64,000 nucleotides of DNA, taken from contig NC_090186.1 of the NCBI RefSeq assembly GCF_024679245.1, positions 33,813,446-33,877,445 of the forward strand. Direction: 5' to 3'. Below the pieces are notes generated by a model. It did not search any database and was not told the origin of the DNA. It saw only the letters and a program-made list of their open reading frames with translations. Positions 63,581 to 64,000 of this stretch are shown here, in pieces. Each line of letters starts with the position of its first letter. The stretch's first letter is position 1. The DNA comes from Pseudorasbora parva. Lineage: Eukaryota; Chordata; Actinopteri; Cypriniformes; Gobionidae. A program made the position numbers and the translations under genes.

Positions 63581-64000
63581 TCAAACTGTTATTGTAGTAT
63601 AATTTAATGTAGAATTAATTAATAAATTACTCTTATTTTTATATTTTTCAGTTTTAATTTTGATTTTACTTTAAGTTTAAGTACTTTTTTAATGTGCATT
63701 GTTTGTCATTTTTATTTTTAAATTAGCTTTAATATATTTGTATTTCAGTTTTAGTCTAACAGACTAAAATTTAACAAATACTGTAAAGTTATATAGAGTA
63801 TATAGTATATACTAGTATGTTTTTTGTTTTGTTTTTTTTATAATCAAAATCATATTCACTTTCCATTTCAGGTGTTAAACAGCAATGCATCACACACATG
63901 AGCTGATTTCCTCCAGTAGTGCCAATTCAAGCTCTAAACATTCAGCATATTATCTCTTGCAATGGTCTGTTAATGTATTCACATCGAGACAAGTGATGAA

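Noticed and set aside
62983..63597. Poly-histidine and poly-methionine frames
   Set aside because: Products of the ATC trinucleotide repeat on either strand.

Overview
This window is vertebrate genomic DNA, almost certainly from a teleost and most like a cyprinid (zebrafish, carp or goldfish relatives). Three things support this. It holds a spliced patched-domain gene with GT/AG introns. It is rich in long dinucleotide tracts. It has a dense mix of DIRS, L2, RTE, Ty3/gypsy, Tc1, hAT and P-like (THAP) elements and foldback MITEs. There are no operons, CRISPR arrays or prokaryotic genes.

The only host gene I can support is on the minus strand at the left: the first two coding exons of ptchd4 (9874-9269 and 5991-5511). 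Together they encode residues 1-362 plus the first base of the next codon. Both exons have good splice sites in matching phase. The remaining coding exon is not in the window and must lie beyond its left edge, so positions 1-5510 are intron 2, 5992-9268 are intron 1, and 9875 onward is 5' flank.

The rest is a layered field of mobile elements. Main layers, left to right: a solo LTR with 5-bp target duplication (3975-4329); foldback MITEs; a P-like/THAP deletion derivative (13323-14579); a broken Tc1 transposase (20236-21302); a 2.9-kb unit with inverted ends holding a 23-bp minisatellite (22673-25550); and an L2-type LINE (26757-33690) split by a complete DIRS1-like tyrosine-recombinase retrotransposon (27145-32486). 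Further right are a second P-like copy carrying a (CA) tract (34177-34817); a decayed, internally deleted second DIRS (41178-44566); a second solo LTR (46660-46994); a P-like element (48945-53012) invaded by a third DIRS remnant and a TA-flanked foldback element; a hAT derivative with a BED-finger remnant and perfect 8-bp target duplication (53383-54119); an RTE-type LINE tail with 9-bp target duplication (56119-56453); scrambled gypsy pieces including a 60-bp tandem repeat grown from reverse transcriptase sequence (56818-59175); another P-like copy (59182-60052); and a 540-bp ATC-rich satellite.

The most informative structure is the DIRS element at 27145-32486. Gag, RT-RNase H-methyltransferase and tyrosine recombinase frames are all intact. 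The 151-bp inverted terminal repeats are identical. The internal complementary region matches both termini exactly and carries GTT between its halves, the complement of the AAC that flanks the element on both sides. That is the signature expected of a circular intermediate inserted by its recombinase, and it suggests a recent insertion. DIRS1-like elements are a known fish family, so this is a clean example rather than a new system. I saw no convincing undescribed host system.
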